Shown: positions 1 to 5,290 of the stretch, piece after piece
Layout of the letters: each line of letters starts with the position of its first letter
Position numbering within the stretch: position 1 is the first letter of the stretch
Assembly (NCBI GenBank): GCA_003558415.1
Contig: PWLT01000429.1
Location: 1-5,290 of the forward strand
Length of the DNA stretch: 5,290 nt
Origin: Hyphomicrobiales bacterium
GTDB taxonomy: Bacteria > Pseudomonadota > Alphaproteobacteria > Rhodobacterales > Rhodobacteraceae
Direction of reading: 5' to 3'
Position numbers and translations under genes: made by a program
Notes under the pieces: generated by a model
What the model was told of the DNA's origin: nothing
The model's database searches: none
What the model saw: only the letters and a program-made list of their open reading frames with translations

Positions 1-500
1 AGCAGAGCCGCCGATTGCAGCCCGCGGCTGTCGCCGCCCGCCGCTTCGGCTGCGCGCAGGGCCGCCAGAAACCGCTCGGCGAAGGCGCCCGAGGCAGTCA
101 CGAATGCCTCCTTCATCGACTCGAGCACCTCCGGGCCCCACAGCATGTTGCCCGCCGCCACAATCCCGTCGCCGCGCAGCGATCCGTGCCATCCGGTGTT
201 GCGCGCCCCGGTGAAGACCCCGGACTGGCCGGCACGGTCAAGCGCCGAGAGCTGACGCCAGTCGCGGCCCGAATCGGCGCGCGTGATCGTCTCGACCGCG
301 TCAGCCGCCATCGATCCCGCGCGCATGAGTTCGAGAACATCCTCGCCCCACATGGTCGAGGGCGCCGCGCCCTGGGACGCCGACATCCCCGCCCGCGAAT
401 CACCGCGCAGCACCCAGCCTCCGACGCACAGACTGCCTGTCGCGGCCGCCCCCCCAAGCGCGCCGCTGCCCGGATCGCGGGCAAGAAGTGAAAAGGTCAT
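1..500 (-). CDS. DUF1028 family protein (Ntn-hydrolase-like), C-terminus cut off by window edge
   Basis: Read on the minus strand from ATG at 500-498, the frame stays open for 166 codons to position 1 and begins MTFSLLARDPGSGALGG. This matches the start of DUF1028/COG3342 proteins (typically MTFSIVARDPETGELGVAV). Later family landmarks follow in order: a G-x-SASQG segment (residues 38-44, family GAVATQA-like), the R-Q-L-S-A-L-D-x-x-G block (82-91), FTG (96-98), AAGNMLWGPEV (115-125), and GGDSRGLQSAAL (155-166). Family members are usually about 220-240 residues, so roughly 60-70 residues lie outside the window. The start is supported by GGAGG on the minus strand (509-505), 4 nt from the ATG. 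There is no signal peptide or membrane segment, so it is probably cytoplasmic. The family is assigned to the Ntn-hydrolase superfamily, but no reaction is established that I know of. Thr2 would become N-terminal after Met removal and could be a nucleophile; this is inference. It diverges from a peptide ABC operon and shares its control region, which suggests a hydrolase for the imported solute. Confidence 0.9.
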   Translation of the reverse strand, partial: MTFSLLARDPGSGALGGAAATGSLCVGGWVLRGDSRAGMSASQGAAPSTMWGEDVLELMRAGSMAADAVETITRADSGRDWRQLSALDRAGQSGVFTGARNTGWHGSLRGDGIVAAGNMLWGPEVLESMKEAFVTASGAFAERFLAALRAAEAAGGDSRGLQSAAL

Positions 501-526
501 CCGTCCTCCACGAATATTTTTCACCC

Positions 527-544
527 CATTTATCATGAAAATTT
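527..544. promoter_or_regulatory. Second, imperfect copy of the operator palindrome
   Basis: Aligned to the perfect palindrome, this 18-base stretch matches at 15 positions and keeps the whole left half and core ATTTATCATGA (528-538); the three differences are at 527, 539 and 542. Its centre (535.5) is 28 bp from that of the perfect site. It would act as a weaker second site, covering the candidate -10 box of the DUF1028 gene. Confidence 0.55.
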
Positions 545-556
545 TGCACCTGGCAA
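529..556 (-). promoter_or_regulatory. Candidate sigma-70-type promoter for the DUF1028 gene
   Basis: On the minus strand TTGCCA (556-551) is followed after 16 bp by GATAAA (534-529), a fair match to TTGACA/TATAAT. Transcription would begin near 520-523, leaving a short leader that contains the GGAGG ribosome binding site at 509-505. The -10 box lies inside the imperfect palindrome at 527-544, so a bound repressor would block it. The assignment rests on motif similarity and position only. Confidence 0.4.
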
Positions 557-572
557 TTTATCATGATAAATT
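544..572 (+). promoter_or_regulatory. Candidate sigma-70-type promoter for the peptide ABC operon
   Basis: TTGCAC (544-549) and TAAATT (567-572) are separated by 17 bp. The predicted transcription start is near 579-581, giving a leader of about 28 nt that carries the AGGGGAG ribosome binding site (592-598), 9 nt from the ATG at 608. The spacer and -10 box are largely covered by the perfect palindrome at 555-572, consistent with direct repression by a dimeric regulator. The prediction is by motif only; TAAATT matches the -10 consensus at four of six positions. Confidence 0.4.
555..572. promoter_or_regulatory. Perfect 18-bp palindromic operator candidate
   Basis: AATTTATCATGATAAATT equals its own reverse complement over all 18 bases, centred at 563.5. 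It is an AT-rich island in GC-rich DNA, between two divergent genes. Size and symmetry suit a homodimeric helix-turn-helix repressor (GntR, MarR, RpiR and similar families use sites of this kind). It does not match the Fur box, and no regulator gene lies in the window, so the protein that binds it is unknown. Confidence 0.7.
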
Positions 573-607
573 CGGCCCCATAACAGTCCACAGGGGAGAC
601 CGACATC

Positions 608-2188
608 ATGCCGTTCAGGACCTTCACGCGCCGCACGCTTGGCGTCACCGCGGGGGCGCTTCTGGCCTTTTCCGCGCTCACCGCGCCCGCGCTCTCGCAG
701 ACACCGCCCGGGGTGCTCGTCGTCGGCCAGATCGCCGAGCCGCAGGCGCTCGACCCCCATGCCGTGACAGCGGTCAACGACTTCCGCATCCTGATGAACC
801 TCTATGACGGGCTGGTGCGCTACGCGCCCGGCACGCTGGAGGTCGAGCCCTCGCTGGCCACCGAGTGGGAGATCAGCGAGGACGGCACCGTCTACACCTT
901 CTCCCTGCGCGAGGGGGTGAGCTTCCATGACGGCGCGGCCTTCGACGCCGAGGCGGTGGTGTGGAACTTCGAGCGGATGCTCGACGAGGAACACCCGCTG
1001 CACGCCGAGACGGGGCCGTTCCCGCTCGCCTTCTTCTTCGACGCCATCGAGACGGTCGAGGCGGTCGACACCCATACGGTGCGCTTCACGCTCAACGAGC
1101 CCTATGCGCCGTTCCTCTCAAATCTCGCCTATCCCACAGGGCTGATCGTCTCGCCCGCCGCGGTGCAGGAACACCGCGACGAATTCGGCCGCAACCCTGC
1201 GGGCACGGGGCCGTTCATCTTCGATGAGTGGCGCTCGAACGAGCGGGTGACGGTGGTCGCCAATCCCGATTACTGGGATGGCGCGCCGGAACTGGAGGCG
1301 GTGGTGTTCCGCCCCATCACGGACGCCAATACCCGCGTGGCCGAGATGCTCTCGGGCGGGATCGACCTGATGGTCGAGGTGCCGCCCACCGCCGTGGCGC
1401 AGTTTCAGACCGACGAGTATCGCGTGATCGAACAGGCCGGCCCGCATGTGTGGTTCCTGATCCTCAACGCCAAGGAAGGACCCTTCGCCGACAAGCGCGT
1501 GCGTCAGGCGGCCAATTACGCCATCGACAAGCGCGCGCTCACCGAGGACATCCTCGAAGGCACCGCCGAGATCGCCGCCGGGCCGATCCCGCCCGCCTTC
1601 GGCTGGGCCTATAACGAGGAGCTCGAGCCCTACCCCCACGACCCCGAGCGCGCGCGCGAGTTGATCGCCGAAGCCGGCGCCGAGGGGGCGGAGCTGACCT
1701 TCTATGTCACCGAGGGCGGCTCGGGGATGCTCGATCCCATCCCGATGGGCACCGCGATCCAGGCCGATCTCGCTGCGGTGGGTTTCGAGGTGAATATCGA
1801 AACCTATGAGTGGAACACCTTCCTGGGCGAGGTGAATCCCGGTCTCGAGGGCAAGGCCGACATGGCGCAGATGTCATGGATGACGAACGATCCCGACACG
1901 CTGCCCTTCCTCGCGCTGCGCACCGAGGCCTGGCCCGAGCATGGAGGCTTCAACTCGGGCTACTACTCCAACCCCGAAGTCGATGCGCTGCTCGAGCGCG
2001 CGCGGGTGGAGACGGATCAGGATGAACGCGCGCGGCTTTACAAGGAGATGCAGGTGATCGTCCAGGATGACGCGCCCTGGGTCTTCGTGGCCAACTGGGT
2101 CCAGAACGCAGTGACCTCTGATCGGGTCGGGAATTTCGATCTCGAACCCTCCTTCTTCCTGCTGCTCCATGATGTGGTGAAGAACTGA
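608..2188 (+). CDS. Periplasmic solute-binding protein of a peptide-type ABC importer (SBP family 5)
   Basis: This 526-residue protein captures the solute in the periplasm and delivers it to the membrane permeases. The N-terminus has a twin arginine (TRRTLGV, residues 7-13), a hydrophobic stretch (about 11-26) and a likely signal peptidase I site after ALS (28-30). No lipobox cysteine is seen, so it is soluble rather than a lipoprotein. The SBP_bac_5 signature spans about 83-109 (LATEWEISEDGTVYTFSLRE, then GVSFHDG). Other family motifs are NPAGTGPF (196-203), YWDGAPELE (222-230) and PFADKRVRQAANYAIDK (292-308). Length is normal for DppA/OppA/GsiB-type proteins. The ATG at 608 is supported by AGGGGAG at 592-598. 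It is first in the operon, 191 bp ahead of the first permease. Family 5 proteins bind di- and oligopeptides, glutathione, nickel complexes, heme, opines and some sugars, so a peptide or peptide-like ligand is only the likeliest guess. Confidence 0.95.
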   Translation: MPFRTFTRRTLGVTAGALLAFSALTAPALSQTPPGVLVVGQIAEPQALDPHAVTAVNDFRILMNLYDGLVRYAPGTLEVEPSLATEWEISEDGTVYTFSLREGVSFHDGAAFDAEAVVWNFERMLDEEHPLHAETGPFPLAFFFDAIETVEAVDTHTVRFTLNEPYAPFLSNLAYPTGLIVSPAAVQEHRDEFGRNPAGTGPFIFDEWRSNERVTVVANPDYWDGAPELEAVVFRPITDANTRVAEMLSGGIDLMVEVPPTAVAQFQTDEYRVIEQAGPHVWFLILNAKEGPFADKRVRQAANYAIDKRALTEDILEGTAEIAAGPIPPAFGWAYNEELEPYPHDPERARELIAEAGAEGAELTFYVTEGGSGMLDPIPMGTAIQADLAAVGFEVNIETYEWNTFLGEVNPGLEGKADMAQMSWMTNDPDTLPFLALRTEAWPEHGGFNSGYYSNPEVDALLERARVETDQDERARLYKEMQVIVQDDAPWVFVANWVQNAVTSDRVGNFDLEPSFFLLLHDVVKN

Positions 2189-2195
2189 TCTCGAT

Positions 2196-2222
2196 GGCCC
2201 GGGCGGCACGCTCGCCCGGGCC
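2196..2222 (+). terminator. GC-rich stem-loop after the binding-protein gene (attenuator or mRNA-stabilising hairpin)
   Basis: GGCCCGGGCG (2196-2205) and CGCCCGGGCC (2213-2222) form a perfect 10-bp stem with a 7-base loop, starting 7 nt after the stop codon of the binding-protein gene. No T-run follows, so it is not a classical complete intrinsic terminator. Hairpins at this place in binding-protein operons commonly protect the upstream mRNA from 3' exonucleases and allow partial readthrough, giving more binding protein than permease. That role is inferred here. Confidence 0.6.
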
Positions 2223-2248
2223 GCGGCGCGACTTGTGGTGCAGGGACG

Positions 2249-2325
2249 CTCCGCGGGGGATATTTCCACGAAGAAGATGATGTGAATCGCTCCATCTTCT
2301 TCGCTCCCAAATATCCCCGCCGGAG
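2249..2325. repeat. Long interrupted inverted repeat in the binding protein-permease spacer
   Basis: Two arms face each other. CGAAGAAGATG (2269-2279) pairs perfectly with CATCTTCTTCG (2293-2303) around a 13-base loop. Beyond a small internal loop, GGGGATATTT (2256-2265) pairs with AAATATCCCC (2309-2318). With one-base bulges on each side, CTCC (2249-2252) and GC (2253-2254) pair with GC (2319-2320) and GGAG (2322-2325). Each arm therefore carries the same unit (CTCCG, then GGGGATATTT, then CGAAGAAGATG) in opposite orientation. I recall similar units scattered between genes in Rhodobacterales genomes, so this is probably a REP-like palindromic element. No T-run follows it. Confidence 0.7.
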
Positions 2326-2379
2326 GCTCCCAAGGCCGCAAGCGCGTGCAGTCCCGGCCCGGATCGGCGGAGGGGTGAA

Positions 2380-3327
2380 ATGGGCGGCTACATTCTCAAG
2401 CGACTGCTCTCGGCGATCCCGGTGCTGCTGGGCATCACGGTGATCGTGTTCCTGATCATGGCGATGATCCCGGGCGATCCGGCCACCGCGATCCTGGGCT
2501 CCTATGCCACGCCCGAGAATATCGAGCGGCTCAACCGGCATCTGGGCCTCGACGAGCCGCTGTGGCGGCAATACTTCATCTGGCTGGGCAATCTGCTTCA
2601 GGGCGATTTCGGGCGCTCCTTCGCGCTCAACCGTCCAGTGCTCGACGAGATTCTCGACCGTTTCGGCGCCACGCTGATCCTTGCGGGGACCGCCTTCGTG
2701 ATGTGTTCGCTTCTGGGGATTCTCGCGGGCGTCATCGCGGCCGCGCAACAATACGGGCTGGCCGACAAGATAATCACCTTCGTGGTGATCATCGGCATTT
2801 CGATCCCCTCCTTCTTCCTTGGCATGATGATGATCCTGCTGTTTTCGGTGCAGCTGCGCTGGCTGCCGGCCTCGGGGATGTATTCGATGTTCGGCGGTGG
2901 CGATCTGCCCGATCTGATCCGCCATCTCATCATGCCGGCAATCGCGCTGTCGGTGGTGGCAACCGGCGTGATCGCGCGGCTGTCGCGCTCGGCCATGCTG
3001 GAGGTGCTGCGTCAGGACTTCATCCGCACCGCGCGCGCCAAGGGCGTGCATGAGCGCCGCGTGGTCTGGCGCCATGCGCTGCGCGCGGCGATGGTCTCGA
3101 TCATCCCCGTGCTCGGCATTCAGGCGGGATTCGTCATCTCGGGCGCGGTCTATATCGAGATCGTCTTCCAGTGGCCCGGTATCGGGCGGATGCTGGTCGA
3201 TGCGATCCTCAAGCGCGACATCCTGCTGGTGCAGGGCGGCGTCGTGTTCGTGGCCGCCTGCTACGTGATGTTCAACATCGTGGTCGATGTGGCGCAGAGC
3301 CTGCTCGACCCCCGGATCAAGACCTGA
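2380..3327 (+). CDS. Peptide-type ABC importer permease (DppB/OppB/GsiC family)
   Basis: This 315-residue inner-membrane protein is one of the two channel subunits. It begins with the family pattern YILKRLLSAIPVLLGITVIV (residues 4-23) and PGDPA (31-35). Hydrophobic segments lie near 9-30, 97-121, 131-158, 173-190, 231-255 and 281-307, giving the usual six helices. The cytoplasmic EAA loop that docks on the ATPase is at about 201-225 (RQDFIRTARAKGVHERRVVW). The C-terminal family block is YIEIVFQWPGIGRMLVDAI (258-276), followed by RD, LVQG and a terminal LLDPRIKT. The ATG at 2380 is preceded by GGAGGGG (2369-2375). The spacer before it carries two stem-loop structures, and 12 nt after its stop the next gene starts. 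It must pair with the DppC half of the downstream fusion. Substrate cannot be told from the permease. Confidence 0.95.
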   Translation: MGGYILKRLLSAIPVLLGITVIVFLIMAMIPGDPATAILGSYATPENIERLNRHLGLDEPLWRQYFIWLGNLLQGDFGRSFALNRPVLDEILDRFGATLILAGTAFVMCSLLGILAGVIAAAQQYGLADKIITFVVIIGISIPSFFLGMMMILLFSVQLRWLPASGMYSMFGGGDLPDLIRHLIMPAIALSVVATGVIARLSRSAMLEVLRQDFIRTARAKGVHERRVVWRHALRAAMVSIIPVLGIQAGFVISGAVYIEIVFQWPGIGRMLVDAILKRDILLVQGGVVFVAACYVMFNIVVDVAQSLLDPRIKT

Positions 3328-3339
3328 AGGGGGCGGGCG

Positions 3340-5217
3340 ATGCGTGCATTCCTCAAGCTCTTGTTTCGCAACCGTCTGGCCGGGGTGGGCGCGGTGGTGC
3401 TCACGATCATCGTGCTTCTGGCGCTGCTCACGCCCATCCTGCCGCTGCACCCACCCAACGAGACCAACACCGCCAACCGGTTCCTGCGCCCGCTTGCCGA
3501 GGGGCATCTGCTGGGCACCGATCATCTGGGGCGCGATCTGCTCTCGCGGCTTCTGTGGGGCACGCGGCTGAGCCTTGCCGTGGGGTTCGCCGCGGCGGTG
3601 ATCGCGGCGGTGATCGGGGCGGCCATCGGCATCATCGCGGGCTATGCGGGCGGGCGCACCGACAATGTGACCATGCGCGGCGTCGACATGCTCATGGCCT
3701 TTCCCTATATCCTGCTCGCGCTGGCCATCGTGGCGGTGCTGGGGCCGGGGCTGATGAACGCTCTCATCGCCGTGGCCGTGGTCAACATCCCCTTCTTCGC
3801 GCGCAATATCCGTGGCATCACGGTGGGCATCGCGCACAAGGAATTCGTCGATGCCGCGAGGCTGGCGGGCATGGGCCATCTGCGCATCCTGACCACCGAG
3901 GTGCTTCCCAATGTGGTGCCGGTGATCGTGATCGCCATGTCCACCACCGTGGGCTGGATGATCCTGGAAACCGCAGGGCTGTCCTTCCTGGGGCTGGGCA
4001 GCCAGCCGCCGCGCGCCGATCTGGGCTCGATGCTGGGCGAGGCGCGCTCGGCGATGATCACCGCGCCGCATACCTCGCTCGTGCCCGGTGCGATGATCCT
4101 GCTGATCGTGATGTCGATCACCCTGCTGGGCGACGGGGTGCGCGATGCGCTCGACCCGCGGCTGAAATCCGGGGCGCTCAGCCGTCCGCTGCCCGCCACG
4201 GTGGTCGAGCGCGACCATGTTCCCGCCACGCGCGGCGCGGGGCTGCTCGATATCCAGAACCTCGAGACACAGTTCCAGGTGGGCAAGCGCGTCTACCGCG
4301 CAGTCAACGATGTCAGCCTGACCCTGGAGCCGGGCGAGTGCCTTGGCATCATCGGCGAGTCGGGTTCGGGCAAGTCGGTCACGGCGCTGTCGGTGATGGG
4401 GCTTGTGGCCTCGCCGCCCGGCGTGATCACCGGGGGCGCGGTACGCTATCGCGGCGACGATCTGATCGGCGCGAAATACGAGCGGCTGCGTAGTCTGCGC
4501 GGTGACCGCATCGCCTATATCTTCCAGGACCCGCTGGCCACGCTGCACCCGCTCTACCGCGTCGGCGACCAGTTGGCCGAGGCGATACGCTCGCACCATG
4601 CTGTCTCGCAACGCGAAGCGCGGCGCCGGGCAATTGCATTGCTCAAGGATGTGCGCATCCCCAATGCCGAGAACCGGCTGCGCAGCTACCCGCATGAGCT
4701 CTCGGGAGGCATGCGTCAGCGCGTGGGCATCGCCATGGCGCTGGCCAATGAGCCCGACATCATCATCGCCGACGAGCCCACAACCGCGCTCGACGTGACC
4801 GTGCAGGCGCAGATCCTCGCGCTGCTCGACGATTTGCGGCGCGAACGGGGGCTGGCGATCCTGTTCATCACGCATGATTTCGGGGTGGTGGGTCAGCTCT
4901 GCGACCGGGTGGCGGTGATGTATGCCGGGCGCATGGTCGAGGAGGGGCCGACCGAAGCGGTGCTGCGCGCGCCCGCGCATCCCTATACCGCGCGGCTGAT
5001 CGCCTGCGTGCCCGAACTGGGCGAGGGGCGGCGCGAGATGGCTGCCATTCCGGGCCTGCCGCCGGCGGTCGATGACCTGCCGCCCGGCTGCGCCTTCGCG
5101 CCGCGCTGCGACAAGGCGACCGATGCGTGCCGCAGCGGCGAGATCGTGCTCGAGGGCCGGGGCGCGCGCAAGGTGCGCTGCATCCACCCCGAACAGTCGC
5201 TGGAGAAGACGGCATGA
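3340..5217 (+). CDS. Fused ABC importer permease (DppC type) and ATP-binding protein (DppD type)
   Basis: This single 625-residue frame joins two subunits that are separate in E. coli Dpp/Opp. Residues 1-277 are a DppC-type permease: N-terminal helix (about 14-35), [20 protein letters not shown] (57-76), further helices, EAA loop (about 168-190: [23 protein letters not shown]) and the usual end [14 protein letters not shown] (263-276). A linker (about 278-301) follows. Residues about 302-625 are a DppD-type ATPase: Walker A GESGSGKS (339-346), Q-loop Q396, signature LSGGMRQR (454-461), Walker B IIIADEP with catalytic E479, D-loop ALD (483-485) and switch H512. The oligo_HPY tail has HPYTARL (547-553) and cysteines 584, 590, 597 and 614, the set reported to bind a 4Fe-4S cluster in a mycobacterial OppD. 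All catalytic residues are intact. The start has AAGGGGG at 3327-3333. GTG at 4201 is the only tempting internal start and has no purine-rich site before it, so the fusion is probably made as one chain. Such fusions occur elsewhere in alphaproteobacteria. Confidence 0.95.
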   Translation: MRAFLKLLFRNRLAGVGAVVLTIIVLLALLTPILPLHPPNETNTANRFLRPLAEGHLLGTDHLGRDLLSRLLWGTRLSLAVGFAAAVIAAVIGAAIGIIAGYAGGRTDNVTMRGVDMLMAFPYILLALAIVAVLGPGLMNALIAVAVVNIPFFARNIRGITVGIAHKEFVDAARLAGMGHLRILTTEVLPNVVPVIVIAMSTTVGWMILETAGLSFLGLGSQPPRADLGSMLGEARSAMITAPHTSLVPGAMILLIVMSITLLGDGVRDALDPRLKSGALSRPLPATVVERDHVPATRGAGLLDIQNLETQFQVGKRVYRAVNDVSLTLEPGECLGIIGESGSGKSVTALSVMGLVASPPGVITGGAVRYRGDDLIGAKYERLRSLRGDRIAYIFQDPLATLHPLYRVGDQLAEAIRSHHAVSQREARRRAIALLKDVRIPNAENRLRSYPHELSGGMRQRVGIAMALANEPDIIIADEPTTALDVTVQAQILALLDDLRRERGLAILFITHDFGVVGQLCDRVAVMYAGRMVEEGPTEAVLRAPAHPYTARLIACVPELGEGRREMAAIPGLPPAVDDLPPGCAFAPRCDKATDACRSGEIVLEGRGARKVRCIHPEQSLEKTA

Positions 5218-5290
5218 GCATCGCGCTGCGCACCCAGGATCTCGCCAAGACCTTCGAAATCGGCAAGCGGATCATCGGCCCGCCGCGCGG
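5214..5290 (+). CDS. Start of second ABC importer ATPase (DppF/OppF type), cut off by window edge
   Basis: ATG at 5214 overlaps the TGA of the upstream gene (ATGA, 5214-5217), a usual sign of translational coupling, and GGAG at 5202-5205 lies 8 nt before it. The 25 readable codons begin [20 protein letters not shown] and continue IGPPRG at the edge. This fits the N-terminus of DppF/OppF-type ATPases, where a beta strand and a D-L-x-K-x-F motif precede a short loop and the Walker A site. No nucleotide-binding motif is inside the window, so the call rests on this start and on the need for a second ATPase in a Dpp-type importer. It would pair with the ATPase half of the fusion. Confidence 0.8.
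   Translation, partial: MSIALRTQDLAKTFEIGKRIIGPPR

Noticed and set aside
113..484. Minus-strand 123-codon frame within the DUF1028 gene
   Set aside because: It is out of frame with the DUF1028 reading, which starts at 500 with GGAGG and carries the conserved motifs. This frame gives an Arg/Cys-rich product of no known family.
15..491. Plus-strand 158-codon frame opposite DUF1028
   Set aside because: It is antisense to a frame with clear DUF1028 motifs, its composition is Arg/Ala/Pro-rich and no homology is recognised.
555..572. Fur/iron-box reading of the palindrome
   Set aside because: The Fur consensus is built from GATAAT hexamers around an ATTATC-type arrangement. Here the arms are AATTTATCA/TGATAAATT and do not fit it.
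2249..2325. Insertion sequence remnant, CRISPR unit or classical intrinsic terminator in the spacer
   Set aside because: There is no transposase fragment, no target-site duplication that I could see, no direct-repeat/spacer periodicity and no T-run after the stem. A REP-like palindrome explains it better.
3171..4493. Plus-strand alternative frame of 440 codons inside the permease and fusion genes
   Set aside because: It overlaps the end of the DppB-type gene and half of the fusion in another frame. Its Arg/Gly/Ala/His-rich product resembles no family, and the sense frames carry all conserved motifs.
2038..5187. Open minus-strand frame of 1049 codons running antisense to the permease and fusion genes
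   Set aside because: Its His/Arg/Asp/Gln-rich, low-complexity product with no recognisable domain is typical of antisense frames in GC-rich coding DNA. It crosses the 2189-2379 spacer and covers sense genes with unmistakable ABC motifs. No ribosome binding site or promoter was seen.
4201..5217. Internal GTG start that would yield a separate DppD-type ATPase
   Set aside because: The GTG at 4201 is in frame, but the preceding bases are pyrimidine-rich with no ribosome binding site, and no stop separates the permease from the ATPase. One fused chain is the simpler reading.

Overview
The window is GC-rich (AT-rich only in the 500-607 divergent promoter region) and reads as chromosomal DNA of an alphaproteobacterium, most likely Rhodobacterales. 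The grounds are codon bias, the fused permease-ATPase architecture, and an intergenic repeat of the CTCCG-GGGGATATTT-GAAGAAG type that I associate from memory with that order. The taxonomic call is an inference.

Layout. Positions 1-500 (minus strand) hold the first 166 codons of a DUF1028 protein (COG3342, Ntn-hydrolase-like, function unknown); it runs off the left edge. Positions 501-607 are a compact divergent control region. It holds a perfect 18-bp palindrome (555-572), a diverged second copy (527-544), and candidate back-to-back promoters whose -10 boxes fall inside the palindromes. Rightward comes a peptide-type ABC importer operon: a periplasmic family 5 solute-binding protein (608-2188); a 191-bp spacer with a GC-rich stem-loop and a long inverted repeat; a DppB/OppB/GsiC-type permease (2380-3327); a single polypeptide fusing a DppC-type permease to a DppD-type ATPase (3340-5217); and the first 25 codons of a DppF/OppF-type ATPase (5214 to the right edge), joined by an ATGA overlap.

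Working model. The binding protein captures a peptide or peptide-like solute in the periplasm. The DppB-like subunit and the DppC half of the fusion form the channel, and the ATPase half of the fusion pairs with the DppF-like protein to drive uptake. The DUF1028 protein, divergent and apparently under the same operators, is a candidate enzyme acting on the imported compound. Substrate and regulator cannot be read from this window. The transporter itself belongs to a well-known family. The less-described parts are the DUF1028 link, the double-palindrome control region and the inverted repeat inside the operon.
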